This document shows positions 48,288-59,064 of a stretch of 64,000 nt of DNA, one piece after another. Both the position numbers and the translations under genes were made by a program. The first letter of the stretch is position 1. Every line of letters starts with the position of its first letter. The stretch spans positions 2,433,001 through 2,497,000 of the forward strand of contig NC_081815.1 of assembly GCF_030704535.1 (NCBI RefSeq), written 5' to 3'. The stretch is from Vitis vinifera. Taxonomy: Eukaryota; Streptophyta; Magnoliopsida; Vitales; Vitaceae. The notes beneath the pieces are model-generated. The model was not told the DNA's origin. It made no database searches and was given only the letters and a program-made list of their open reading frames with translations.

Positions 48288-48968
48288 TCACTTGTACTCA
48301 AAACTTGGCATCGGTGTAGGCGTGTCGAAGCTCTCCAAAATCTCCGTCTTGCTTCCACTATTCGCAGCCGGTTCTTGCTTCTTTCCCCCGCCAAACAACC
48401 CTCCAAACCACGAACTTGAACCAGAAGAAGGCTCCGGCGCCGGCGGCGCAGGCGGCGTCATGCCAGGTAACTGACCCATCGGATATCCGGATACGGGACC
48501 GGGAGTCATGCCGGGCACGGGCTCTTCCATCGTCATTGGAAGATTTTGAGGAGCGCTCAGGACCTTGTTCAGCATGATCCCAGCTCCCTCAATGAGACCC
48601 AAGAGTACGCCGCCGAAGATGGCCGATCGAGTGGAAGCGGCTAATCCCTGACGCATCTGGAGGAACCCGCCGGTCGCGGCACCAGCGATGATAGAATTCC
48701 AGGGATCCTCCTTCTGGCGGACGTAGACCATGGTGCAATCAAAGGCGGAGAAGAGGCCTCCCCAGACGGCGAAGCTGCCACCAACCCGCGGCGCGTTCAT
48801 CCTCACGGCTTGGGAGCCGCCGATGACGCGCTCGCCCTTAGGGGAGTTGTAGATGCCCTTGAGGAAGTGGAAAGCCGAGCCGCCGACCGCGCCCATGCCA
48901 AAGGCGCCGCCGACATCGTCGAGGATCCGATCGGGACAGGGTTCCCTGGACGTTTCCGGAGTGCCCAT
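48288..48968 (-). CDS. TIM17: Mitochondrial inner-membrane import translocase subunit TIM17
   Basis: The channel-forming partner of TIM23 that moves presequence proteins across the inner mitochondrial membrane. It has 226 residues and no introns. Residues 8-135 are the Tim17/Tim22/Tim23 domain: REPCPDRILDDVGGAFGMG at the intermembrane-space end, GG-rich membrane segments, and a complete PRAT motif (G70..F73, ten residues, R84, three, D88, six, A95-G96, three, G100). After about residue 140 comes a plant-specific Pro/Gly/Met-rich tail ending in SSSWFGGLFGGGKKQE and a short acidic end, as in Arabidopsis TIM17-1/-2. The start is supported by the conserved N-terminus and by telo-box and TGGGC elements just upstream. 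Confidence 0.95.
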   Translation of the reverse strand: MGTPETSREPCPDRILDDVGGAFGMGAVGGSAFHFLKGIYNSPKGERVIGGSQAVRMNAPRVGGSFAVWGGLFSAFDCTMVYVRQKEDPWNSIIAGAATGGFLQMRQGLAASTRSAIFGGVLLGLIEGAGIMLNKVLSAPQNLPMTMEEPVPGMTPGPVSGYPMGQLPGMTPPAPPAPEPSSGSSSWFGGLFGGGKKQEPAANSGSKTEILESFDTPTPMPSFEYK

Positions 48969-49008
48969 GATGATGAGAGGAGGGCTTGGTGTGCGATTTT
49001 TCTGATTT

Positions 49009-49023
49009 TGGGCTTTAGGGTTT
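49009..49023 (-). promoter_or_regulatory. Telo-box and TGGGC element upstream of TIM17
   Basis: On the minus strand AAACCCTAAA (49014-49023) abuts GCCCA (49009-49013), about 40-55 bp before the start codon. The pair is typical of plant nuclear genes for mitochondrial and translation proteins, which fits TIM17. Confidence 0.6.
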
Positions 49024-49194
49024 TGGGGTTAATCGAGAGAGTGAGAGCGTTATAGAGAGAGAATCGGTTGTCTTGGAGGAGGGGTAGACTCGGTAAGTGT
49101 TATAAACTATTCCTTTGATTTGTAGAATAAACATGATATTCTCAAATCATTTTAGGGTTTAATCCACATAATTCTTAAATTGTGATTTTATACC

Positions 49195-49290
49195 TAGAGT
49201 GTTTTTAATAATGATTTTAAAAAGAGTTTTTAATATTTTTAATACTTGAAAAATAAAAAATTTTAAGTGGACTCTTAATCTTTGTAGATA
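49195..49290. repeat. Copy of the hairpin element seen at 62455-62537
   Basis: AAAAAGAGTTTTTAATATTTTTAATACTTGAAAAATAAAAAATTT-like sequence closely follows the left arm and loop of the 62455 hairpin, with a weaker right arm (AAGTGGACTCTTAATC). It is probably a decayed member of the same MITE family. Confidence 0.5.
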
Positions 49291-49411
49291 CCATTTGGAT
49301 TTTTAATAATTTTTTTAGTTATTCATAAAATGAAGAAAGTGAAAAATAAATATGTAGATATTATTTGCATATTTTCATAATAATAAAAAATTAATATTTT
49401 TCATATAATAT

Positions 49412-50700
49412 TGTTAGTAATTTGAGGCTAATCCAACTTATGATAATCACCCTATAGGGGGGTAAATAGGGTGATGGTCTCTTTTTCACAAATTTAAACT
49501 ATGCAAAAATAAGAGACAATTATATGCAAATATATAATAAACAAAATAAACACAATTACATATAATTTAAAAGAGTTAGGGAATAGAGAGTGCAAACACG
49601 AGAGTTTATAGTGGTTCGGCACTTCCTTGCCTACGTCTACTCTCCTCAACCTCCTAACCAAGTGAGGGTTCCACTATCTTGAAGCTTCAACCAAGCTTTC
49701 AATCTCTTTACAATTAGATTATGGTTCCAATTCACCGTCTTGGACTTTTGGCTCCAAGCATCCTTTACACTTCTTCAGGAGATATCCCTCTCTTGAATAA
49801 CCTCTCAAGTGATACCCCTCACTTGAGAAAATTCCTTTCAAAGATTTACAAATAAAATGATCTCTCAAAAATCCTAGCACAGGAACTTTAAGCTCAAATG
49901 ATACAAGAGAAACTAGGATTGAATGGTGCACTAAAGATATGCAAGTTTTTGAATAATGGTGCACTAAAAAATACTATTCCAAGGCTCAAATATAATCAAG
50001 AAGGATTTGGGAAGGTTAAGCTCATGAAACAATGAAGATTGGAGTCTTTTTATAGAAGAGAAAAATCAAACTAGCCGTTTGGGGGTTTGTCCGGTCGAGC
50101 TAGGGGTCGACCGATTGACTAGCCGTTAGCATTAAATGTTGGTAGGTGACCGTTGGGCCTCGACCGGACCTCAACCGGTTGAGGTTCAACCTTGACCGAG
50201 AAGAGGAGGCCATTGGGAGAGAGAAGGTTTTTGGCCTCCCTCAACCGGTCCTTGATCGGACGAGCATAACCGGTCGACCGGTTGAATAGGTTGAGCCATT
50301 CTTTTGGCTCAACACTCAACATTTTTCAACTTAAAACCTTTTAACACAAGTTTGAAAATTATTTAACAAAAGGTTTTAGTTGAAAACATGAAATCATCCA
50401 ATTTTAAAGATATTTAAAACAAAATAACTCTTGGATGATTTTGGTGCATAAGTAAAGAAAATAATGCATGAAAGTCCTAGTGCACCAACAACCTTACAAA
50501 GAGATCTTAAGAAGTTTTGGTCTTGAAAAACTCTTCTCTTTGAGGTGGTCTTCTTCTTCATGATTTCTCCTTGACTTGATTTGTCTTTGGATTGCCACTT
50601 TAGAAGTTGTCTTGCCTAATCACACTTGAAATATGATCATTAGTTCTAAACGTTATTTTGTTATCATCAAAATCAATACTAACCAAACCTTAGTTTCACA
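49412..50700 (-). mobile_element. Solo-LTR-like element A (minus orientation)
   Basis: A 1289-bp element starting TGTTAGTAATTTGAGG and ending TTTCACA (TG...CA ends), flanked by the 5-bp direct repeat AATAT (49407-49411 and 50701-50705). Read on the minus strand it carries a TATAAAAA box (50047-50054) downstream of a CCGGTTGA/GGTCGA-rich segment, as expected of a U3 promoter region. No coding sequence or internal domain is present. It is the inverted counterpart of element B. Confidence 0.88.
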
Positions 50701-50809
50701 AATATGATATATAAATCATTTTTAATTCTAACATACCATAAAAAACAAATATGTAAATATTATTTATATATTTTTATAATAAAAAATAATAATATTTTGC
50801 ATATGATAT

Positions 50810-52096
50810 TGTGAAACCAAGGTTTGGTTAATTTTGATTTTGATGATAACAAAACAAGGTTTAGAACTCATGATCATATTTCAAGTGTGATTAGGTAAGA
50901 CGACTTCCAAAGTGGTAATCCAAAGACAAATCAAACTAAGGAGAAATCATGAAAAAGAAGACCACCTCAAAGAGAAGAGTTTTTCAAGACCAAAGCTTCT
51001 TAAGATCTCTTTGTAAGGTTGTTGGTGCACTAAGACTTTCATGCATTTCATTCTTTATTTATGCACCAAAATCATCCAAGAGTAATATTGTTTTAAATAT
51101 CTTTAAAATTGGATGATTTCATGTTTTCAACTAAAACCTTGTGTTAAATAATTTTCAAACTTGTGTTAAAAGGTTTTAAGTTGAAAAATGTTGGGTATTG
51201 AGCCAAAAAATGGCTCAACCGGTTCAATCGGTTGAGGAATCGGTCAACCGGTTGTGCTCGTCTGGTCGAGGGAGGCCAAAAGTTTCTCTCTCTCCCAGTG
51301 GCCTTCTCTTCCCGATCGAGGTAACTCTCTTCCCGGTCGAGGTCCGGTTGAGGCTCAACGGTCATCTGCCAAGCATTTAATGCTAACGGCTAGTCAACCG
51401 GTCAACTCCTAGCTCGACCGGTCGAACCCCCAACGACTAGTCTGACTTTTTTCTTCTATAAAAAGGCTTCAATTTTCATTGTTTTATAAGCTTAACCTTC
51501 CCAAATCATTCTTGAATATATTTGAGTCTTGGAAGAGTGTTTTTGAGTGCACCATTGTTTCATAACTTGCATATTTTTAGTACACCATTCAATCCTAGTT
51601 TTTCTTGTATCTTTGAGTCTAAAGTTCTATTACTAGGATTTTTGTGAGATCAATCTTTGTATATCTTTGAGAGGAATTTTCTCAAGTGAGGGGTATCACT
51701 TGAGAGGTTGTTCAAGAGTGGGATAACTCTTAAGAAGTGTAAAGGGTGCTTGGAGCCAAAAGTCCAAGAGAGTGAATTGGAACCATAATCCAATTGTAAA
51801 GAGATTGGAAGCTTCATTGAAGCTTCAAGATAGTGGAACCCTCACTCGGTTAGGAGGTTGAGGAGAGTGGACATAGGCAAGGAAGTGTCGAACCACTATA
51901 AACTCCCGTGTTTGCACTCTCTCTTCCCTAACTCTTTTAAATTATATGCAATTGTATTTATTTTGTTTATTATATATTGCATATAATTGTCTCTTATTTT
52001 TACATAGTTTAAATTTGTGAAAAAGAGACCATCACCCTATTTACCTCCCCCTCTAGGGTGATTACCATAATTTGGATTAGCCTCAAATTCCTAACA
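50810..52096 (+). mobile_element. Solo-LTR-like element B (plus orientation)
   Basis: A 1287-bp element starting TGTGAAACCAAGG and ending CCTCAAATTCCTAACA, flanked by the 5-bp direct repeat GATAT (50805-50809 and 52097-52101). It is closely similar to the reverse complement of element A over its whole length, with scattered substitutions. TATAAAAA is at 51457-51464. Repeated ACCGG/CGACCGG words lie upstream of the TATA box. The length, TG...CA ends and 5-bp duplications fit a solo LTR left by recombination. The retroelement superfamily cannot be assigned without an internal region. Confidence 0.88.
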
Positions 52097-52779
52097 GATA
52101 TGATATGATATACAAATAATTTATAATTCCATTGCATAACTAGAAGTTATATATAAAAATTTTATCTGTAATTATATAGCTAAAAGCTATCTCAAGCTAT
52201 TATCTTATATATTTCATATAAAAAAAAATTATGACTTATAGTTTGAAGCTTTATAAATTTTATATATTTTCATTATCATAAGTTATGCAGAATTTATGTG
52301 AAATAATTTTTTTTAATACATGTATATATTATATTTATTAGTCGTGTGTTTATAATATCAAGTAGATTTATTTCTAATATATTTATCTCATATATTCCAC
52401 AACATATTATCACATGATGCTTCAAATGACCCTCCTCATGGGCTTATATAGGAGATGAAAAACTTCTAAAGACTCTTTGGAGACATCTACACTTAGCTAC
52501 AAAGTGGAAGAGTATGGAAGTTTCTAGAGGAGGGTTAGAGATATGGGGTATTCTAAAATCTTTCAAAATCATCTTGTACATAGACTAGTGTAGAGGATTC
52601 TAAATTATTATTGAGTTGTAAGGAATCCTCCAAGGTTTCAGAGAGTTCCATTGGTGCCTATAATTAGGTTAAGACTTCATTTGGTCAATATACCTCCCTA
52701 AAACCACCCAATAACCTAACTGATTACTACTTAAAAAGAGCATATTTTAGATAATAATTCTCATGAGTTTCATGTCTTT

Positions 52780-54270
52780 TGAGTAGTAATTATGCCTAAA
52801 ACACTCAATTAGCATGTTGTTGCCCTTGCAAGAGTTACTAACAAGTTTTATGAAGTTTTGGAGTCATTTCAAGGTATAATTTTGATAAATTGGTGACAAA
52901 AGAGATTAATCAAATTGAAGAAAACAAATAAAGTTGATGATGATCCAAATGCATAATGAAAGAAACAATGCAATCAGTTTGGATTGGGATTTGGAGCTTA
53001 ATTGAAGATGGTGGAGATGGATTAAACATGAAGAAATGAGATAAATTGCAAAGAGGAGCCGGAATAGCATGATTTTCGATTTCGCACAGTCATGCGAAAT
53101 GAGACAAAATGGTTGTGGCTGCAGCACCAAGGGAAATTGTGACAAAGTGATTTCGCATGACCATGCGAAATTTTCGCACAGTCATGCGAAACGCTCCAGA
53201 AGAACGAAATTGAAGCTTATGGATTCTCCACTTCGCACCATCATGCGAGATTGCTAGGGGCTCGTGCGAAAATGCATTCTCTCCAGATTCCTTGATGAAG
53301 AAGCATCCGGAAGACCTCTAAAATGTTGCCAAGTGTCCTTTTTACTTTGGCCTATAAATAGAAACGGGATTTACTCACTTAAAGACCTTTTGATACATTT
53401 TCTAATTGTAGAACTTTTCATACTTCTTCTCTCTATATAATTCTCCACTTTCCTTCAGTTTTTTTTATTTTCTCGGTAGCCAAACATGTCTTGTGAGATC
53501 AAATCTCCAAGCATGAGTGGCTAAATCTCGTTTTTCTCGGAGGAGGGAGGATCTAGAGGCAAGATCTATGGTGAATTAGAGAATTGAGCTTGAATTGCTA
53601 AGGTAATTTGATCCAATTGATTGATTAATTGAAATTTGGAGATTTTTCTCTTCAAATTGTCTTGGATGATTACTACAATGCAAGCTAGGTAGATTCATCA
53701 AATTCTTAATGCTAGATTTGATGAGATTGAATAGTTGCATTGTGTGAATCATTGGAAGATAATTTAAGATGAATTGAATATATGATTCAAATTGATCTCT
53801 TGGATTAGATTACCTAATTTGAAGAGAAATTAGATCTAGATCTAAAGCTAAATCAAAAATCAGTTTTGATGAAAATTTAGGTTTTCAATCTAACTTGATG
53901 AAAATTAGATCTTAACACCTATTCACTATGGAAATTGCTCTCTAGAAAATCCTAATTCCGAGAATCTCACATCTTATTAATTTTCTTCTCTTTTACACTT
54001 CATTTTCCTCTCAATTTGAATACATTGTTATTTTGAGATTTTATCATGCATTTTCAAACCAATTTCATTTGATCACAATCATTTCTTATCATCTCATTCA
54101 AGCCTTAATTACCAAGAATAATCCATCCTTGTGGACGATACCTAAAAACCACTATGCTACAGTAATTTGTACTAAAACCACTTTTTGATCAGGTACAAAT
54201 TGCTATAGAAGAGTGAATTAGGTTATAAATTTTGTTTTGATCCAACAAACGACAAAATTTGAGCGATCAC
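52780..54270 (+). mobile_element. LTR-like retroelement remnant (boundaries uncertain)
   Basis: A TATAAATAG-type box (CCTATAAATAGAAACG, about 53350) follows a block with CATGCGAAA palindromes. The 3' part (TCCTTGTGGACGATACC near 54130, then CAGGTACAAATTGC and TTGATCCAACAAACGAC) resembles the end of plant Gypsy-type LTRs as I know them. No internal coding region or primer-binding site was found and no target duplication could be placed. Confidence 0.4.
53080..53250. repeat. Four copies of a 20-bp imperfect palindrome
   Basis: TTTCGCACAGTCATGCGAAA occurs at 53080-53099 and 53172-53191, TTTCGCATGACCATGCGAAA at 53151-53170, and a decayed CTTCGCACCATCATGCGAGA at 53231-53250. All lie upstream of the TATA-like box of the LTR-like remnant. 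Confidence 0.85.
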
Positions 54271-54484
54271 TAACCAACCAAGTAAGTGAGTTCCAAAGCA
54301 CTTGTAAAACTTTATTTAAATAATAAAAAGTTTTCATTCTTTAAGAGTTGCTTACTACGGCTTCTAAAGCTTCCAAGTCGTGAGCATTTTAGCTTAGCAA
54401 GCTAAGCATTAAGAGTAAGACTGACTTAGCAAGATCAAGTGTCTTGACTTGTTTAAATGTCGCACAAACTTAGGAAAAGACTAA

Positions 54485-54763
54485 GGTGGTGTTTGTTTTT
54501 TTACTTAATTCTAAATAGAACCTTAATACTTAATAGTATTAAATATTAGGTTGTTTGTTTTTGTAGTATTTTATTTCTATTAAGTATTAAAAAGTAAAAA
54601 AAAAACCATTGTGTTATTTTTTCTATTTAGAAAAAGCCACATATTTTGGCTTTTTCTATTTAGTAAAAAGTTTATAATAAGTCATGAAAAAATAAAAAAA
54701 CAAACAACCTAAATTCTAAAACTAAATGGTTTTCAACAAAAAGCCAAAAAAACAAACACCACC
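54485..54763. mobile_element. Tourist/PIF-type MITE
   Basis: A 279-bp element with matching terminal inverted repeats: GGTGGTGTTTGTTTTTTT at the left and AAAAAAACAAACACCACC at the right. It is flanked by the 3-bp duplication TAA (54482-54484 and 54764-54766). There is a second internal inverted repeat (AGGTTGTTTGTTTTT near 54550, AAAAACAAACAACCT near 54697). It has no coding capacity. Confidence 0.85.
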
Positions 54764-55380
54764 TAAGTCTGTGACAATATGTACTAGTTGATGTTAATAT
54801 ATATCGAGTAAGCTTGACTATGAACTCCTAAAGGGATAAAATTATGTTAGTAATGACATAAAATTTCATGTAAATGATACTTTACATTTGATCAAATTCA
54901 AAAGAATCTGATATGACCAACATGGTCCCGAGGTAAATAATAATGCATCAACTAATTACAAGTCATGCAGATATATTATAAAACTAGAAGTTTTTATTTA
55001 GTGATTTGTTTATCTATACTTTTAAAGGGTAGTATGACATGTTTTGGAAATTATTATTTCAATGAGATAAATTTTCTCACCATTAAGAGGAAGAAGCTGG
55101 TTTTAGAAGAACAATGTGAGAATTCTTAGAATTTTTTTTTATACAAGTGTTAATATCGATGAAGAATAATTAACTAACATCATAGTATATATACACATGA
55201 AGCATAGTAAAATAATTGAAGCAAACATTAATATTAGCTATTATAACTACAAATGAATGCCACAATCACTTGCAACATAGTTTGTCGGTTCAAATGATGT
55301 AATTTCTTGGAAAAGAAAAACACAATATACATGAAAAATGGGCTACAAAATGATTTACCAGTTCAAAATTAAGGAACTTA

Positions 55381-55530
55381 TAGCCCTTAAAGAGGCAACC
55401 ATGGAATAAATAACCCTTGAAGAGATAATTATTGAATAAAGAGCCCTTGAAGAGAGACATATTAAATTAATAGTCCTTAAAGAGACATATATTGAATAAA
55501 TACCCCCTAAAGAGTTATAGATTGAATGAA
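55381..55530 (+). repeat. Minisatellite, five units of exactly 30 bp
   Basis: Five consecutive 30-bp units share the consensus TA.CCCTTAAAGAG followed by an AT-rich part ending ATTGAATAAA. Units start at 55381, 55411, 55441, 55471 and 55501; they differ by substitutions only, with no length change. Confidence 0.9.
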
Positions 55531-57060
55531 TAGGTATGAATATCTACATACCTAAAAGTAAAAGTAACATATATTTGTTATAAACATGATAAGAGAAGGA
55601 TGATAATAAAATAATGTTGTCATTAATAATGCATTTGTCTTATTTTCAAACGGTCTTTGACATAATGAGAAATGATAAAGATTCCAAATAATGAATCATG
55701 GAAGAATGTTGACATAAAAAAAAAAAAGTGACCCAAATGGAAGATGCTATACAAACAAGTTGGACCGGTCGACCAAATAGGAGTATTTAGACTTGTAGTC
55801 TATAAGACATCAAACTTGTTGAATGTAAATGAACTTGAAGTCTAGTGTATAAAGACAAAAAAGTATTTGATATCAATGAGTTATTATACAAAAGTGTATT
55901 TAAGATAAATTATAGCATAAGGTTTCTACAAGAAACCTTGTATCAACCCTTTTAATGGCTTAATCATAGTTCTAACTATCAAAATTGATTGTTCCTAAAT
56001 GACTTAATATGTATTATATAATGCATATAGATTCATAAATATGTTAAAATCCAGAAAGATTCAAAATGCATGAAACAATCAAATCCCTAAGTAATTAACA
56101 TGCTTGAAGCAAATAATTTCCCATAAGGATTAATATCTCATAACATATTTAAAATAATGTTACGTAATATATTTGATTGAGCTACGTTCTTGTATGTATT
56201 AAAATGGAGGTTTATAATTATTATAATTTTATTGGAACTCTTGAAGAGTGTATAAGAGTGGTTAATTATCTAATGAAATATTTTGAAAAATCAAAATGTT
56301 GTCTTGATTTGTAAATCAAACACTTTCCAAATAAAATGTTAATCAATCAATTAACACAGAAAGTCCTGAAACATTTTCAAACAAATCACATCCATTAAAA
56401 CGCAGTTCATTCACTAAAGTGAAAAAAGACTTCTTTCATCCTAAAAAAGATAACAAAAAACTACTTAGTAAAAAAGTACCTTTATTTCAATGTCATTCGT
56501 GCACTAATGTATGTTGTAGATTATATTCATACAAGTTTTGTCTCACTAAGTTTTACAGACAAAATTTTTAACGAGGGAATCGTAGTAGTTCAAAAGAACA
56601 TTATATTATTTTTTCTTCATTAGGATTTTTTTCCATAGAGTTTTTCATAGTAATGTTGTAACGATACATATTCTTATAATCATCCGATGAGGAGTATTAT
56701 AAAATATGAGAATTTATTGAATTATGAGAATTTGTTGATGATCATAAACAAATTTTTTTGGTGACTCTTTGTTAAAAAAAGAAACGTCTAATAAAATATT
56801 GATTCAACTTATTTCATAGTATCCTTTTTTTTTTTTAAACATTCATATTCATTTTTTTCTTCTTCTCATTTTTTAATTTTACAAAATAAAAATAAAAATT
56901 ATAAGAATAGTTTATCTTGCAAGTTTAGTTATTTCAATACCTTATGAAATAATTGAATTTTAGGGATATACCATAAAAAAAAAATTAAAGAAAAGCAAAT
57001 ATAGTTTTTGCCATTTTTATTTTAATTTGAAAAAAAATATAAAGACAGTTTTCATTGTGA
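55531..57060. other. AT-rich intergenic DNA upstream of the SpoU methyltransferase
   Basis: No gene or clear repeat. Near 57069-57082 AAACGACGTCGT, a palindromic ACGT-core element, lies about 60 bp before the short upstream ORF and is a candidate promoter element. Confidence 0.5.
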
Positions 57061-57131
57061 TAAGAGCTAAACGACGTCGTAAGTTACCTGAGCACGGGTT
57101 CACAGAGGAGGAGACGGCGCAGACTCGAGTC

Positions 57132-57182
57132 ATGGTTCTGGTTCAAATATGCAATCGAGAACTTTCTCAGTATTCCTCTTAA
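57132..57182 (+). CDS. Upstream ORF, 16 codons
   Basis: ATG at 57132 opens a 16-codon frame ending TAA at 57180-57182, ahead of the main ATG at 57277 and in a different frame. If the leader is transcribed unspliced from the GC-rich stretch near 57070-57120, ribosomes would meet it first. Translation is inferred, not shown. Confidence 0.4.
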   Translation: MVLVQICNRELSQYSS

Positions 57183-57276
57183 CTTGTAATCAAGGTTAGA
57201 TTTTTCTGTTTCTGAACTCCTTTACTTCAAGTTTTCAGATTCATCTTCTGGAAAGTTTCTCCTTTTAATTCATACC

Positions 57277-59064
57277 ATGTACTGTAATTTCACAAAGTGC
57301 CAGGCATTTCCCTTGGCTATTAGGGTTTCATCACAGCCCATATGCTTCCGAAAATTCCACACATTGAAAACCCAGTTCTTGCCAATTGGATTTCATCCAA
57401 AACCCTCACAAAACCCCATTTTGGTGAAATGCGCAACCCTCTCATGTGGGTTTGGTTGCAAACCCCATGAGAACTCCCATTCGTTGAAATCCACTGGGAT
57501 TTTGATTGAGTTGCATCATAAAGCCCTTGAAAAGGGCACAACAAGAAGACCCAGAAGCGTCTCCTGTGGATTTCGTCTCAAAAATGTTGTGCAAAGTTAC
57601 AATTTTTTAAGAGGTAGAAGTTTTTCGAGTTCATATTCTGTGAGAGTTGTTGGAGGCAGTGGTGCAATGAGAACTGGGAAAGCACTTCCCTGGTTAACAG
57701 CAAAGGGAGCTAAGGAAAGGAAAAGCTCAGACAAAGTGGTGAATTTGAAAAATAATCAGTCTTATTGGGAGAAATCAGCTAAAAGGTCAGAGAAAGTGAC
57801 AACTGCAGAAACTAGTCGCTCTTCCTGGGAGGAATCAGCAGAAAGATTTGGGAAAAATCACAGTTCAAGGGAGCTTCTTCCAAAAAATGGTACACTTAGA
57901 GCGGGGACTGAGGGAAGTAAGAATATAATGGTAGACATGGTAGAGAGTCAGAAAAATGGTTATATGGAGAGAGATGAAAGTGCTGAAGAAGAAATGGAGG
58001 TTATTGACGATCCAAGATGGGATAAGATTAAGAATAGGTATACGGAAACTGGGGATGTCAAAGGCAGATATGAGAGACCAGAATTACGAAGGTGGAATAA
58101 GCAGGAAAATTGGGGTAGAAAGACATGGAAAGAAGCTACTGAATCAACAATACCTAAGATTGTTGGTGAAGGAATTTATGGGGTTGGTCCTGTTCTCGCT
58201 GCATTGTCTGCTGGAAGAAGAGAATTTTATGCATTGTATGTTCAAGAAGGATTGGATTTGAGTGGTAATAATAGGAAGAAGAAGGACAAGAAAGGGTTTG
58301 AGAAGGTTTTGAAGCTAGCAGAAAAAATTGGTTTAAGCATTAAAGACTTATCAAAGCATGATCTCAATATGGTTGTTGATAACCGACCCCATCAGGGACT
58401 GGTGCTAGATGCTTCTCCATTGGAGATGGTAAAAATAAAGGAATTGGACCCTGTTTTAACTGAGGGAGAGAAGGGTCCCTTATGGGTAGCACTGGACGAG
58501 GTTACAGATCCTCAGAATTTGGGGGCAATTATTCGGTCTGCTTACTTTTTTGGAGTTTCAGGGGTGGTATTATGTGCAAAGAACTCAGCTCCATTGAGTG
58601 GCGTTGTGAGCAAAGCAAGTGCAGGCTCCCTCGAGTTGATGGAGCTCAGGTTTTGCAAGAATATGATGCAGTTCTTAACATCATCTGCTGAAAATGGTTG
58701 GCAGGTTCTTGGAGGCTCAGTATCTCCAAGAGCAATTCCTTTGAATGAGATTTCACCTGGTGCACCCACAATTCTTGTTTTGGGCAGTGAGGGCACTGGG
58801 TTGAGACCTTTGGTGGAGAGGTCATGTACTCAGTTAATTAGGATCCCTGGAAACATTCCAGTGCATGTAACTGCAGGAGAAGTTGAAGATGTGGATACCT
58901 CAGAGATGGATCGTAGGTGCTTGACTGAAGACTTCCAGTCCTTTTTGGCAGTTGAGAGTTTGAATGTCAGTGTTGCTGCTGGAGTGCTTCTTCACCATTT
59001 GGTTGGGAATAGCTATGAAAACAATTGCCTCTTAGGCGATAAGCAAGTCGATGCACTTCAATGA
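57277..59064 (+). CDS. SpoU/TrmH-family RNA 2'-O-ribose methyltransferase, organellar (MRM1-like)
   Basis: Transfers a methyl group from S-adenosylmethionine to a ribose 2'-OH in rRNA or tRNA. It is a single-exon 595-residue protein. The first 100 residues are Arg/Ser-rich with few acids, as in a mitochondrial or plastid targeting peptide, followed by a charged low-complexity region. The substrate-binding domain begins near 298 (GIYGVGPVLAALSAGRREFYALYV). The trefoil-knot catalytic domain follows: motif 1 DPQNLGAIIRSAYFFG (411-426, N414 and R420), motif 2 LVLGSEGTGL (500-509, E505) and motif 3 ESLNVSVAAGVLLHHL (560-575, N563). It resembles Arabidopsis At2g19870 and yeast/human MRM1. Odd: about 30 residues (527-557) lie between the IPG turn and motif 3, where bacterial relatives run on almost directly. 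Confidence 0.93.
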   Translation: MYCNFTKCQAFPLAIRVSSQPICFRKFHTLKTQFLPIGFHPKPSQNPILVKCATLSCGFGCKPHENSHSLKSTGILIELHHKALEKGTTRRPRSVSCGFRLKNVVQSYNFLRGRSFSSSYSVRVVGGSGAMRTGKALPWLTAKGAKERKSSDKVVNLKNNQSYWEKSAKRSEKVTTAETSRSSWEESAERFGKNHSSRELLPKNGTLRAGTEGSKNIMVDMVESQKNGYMERDESAEEEMEVIDDPRWDKIKNRYTETGDVKGRYERPELRRWNKQENWGRKTWKEATESTIPKIVGEGIYGVGPVLAALSAGRREFYALYVQEGLDLSGNNRKKKDKKGFEKVLKLAEKIGLSIKDLSKHDLNMVVDNRPHQGLVLDASPLEMVKIKELDPVLTEGEKGPLWVALDEVTDPQNLGAIIRSAYFFGVSGVVLCAKNSAPLSGVVSKASAGSLELMELRFCKNMMQFLTSSAENGWQVLGGSVSPRAIPLNEISPGAPTILVLGSEGTGLRPLVERSCTQLIRIPGNIPVHVTAGEVEDVDTSEMDRRCLTEDFQSFLAVESLNVSVAAGVLLHHLVGNSYENNCLLGDKQVDALQ

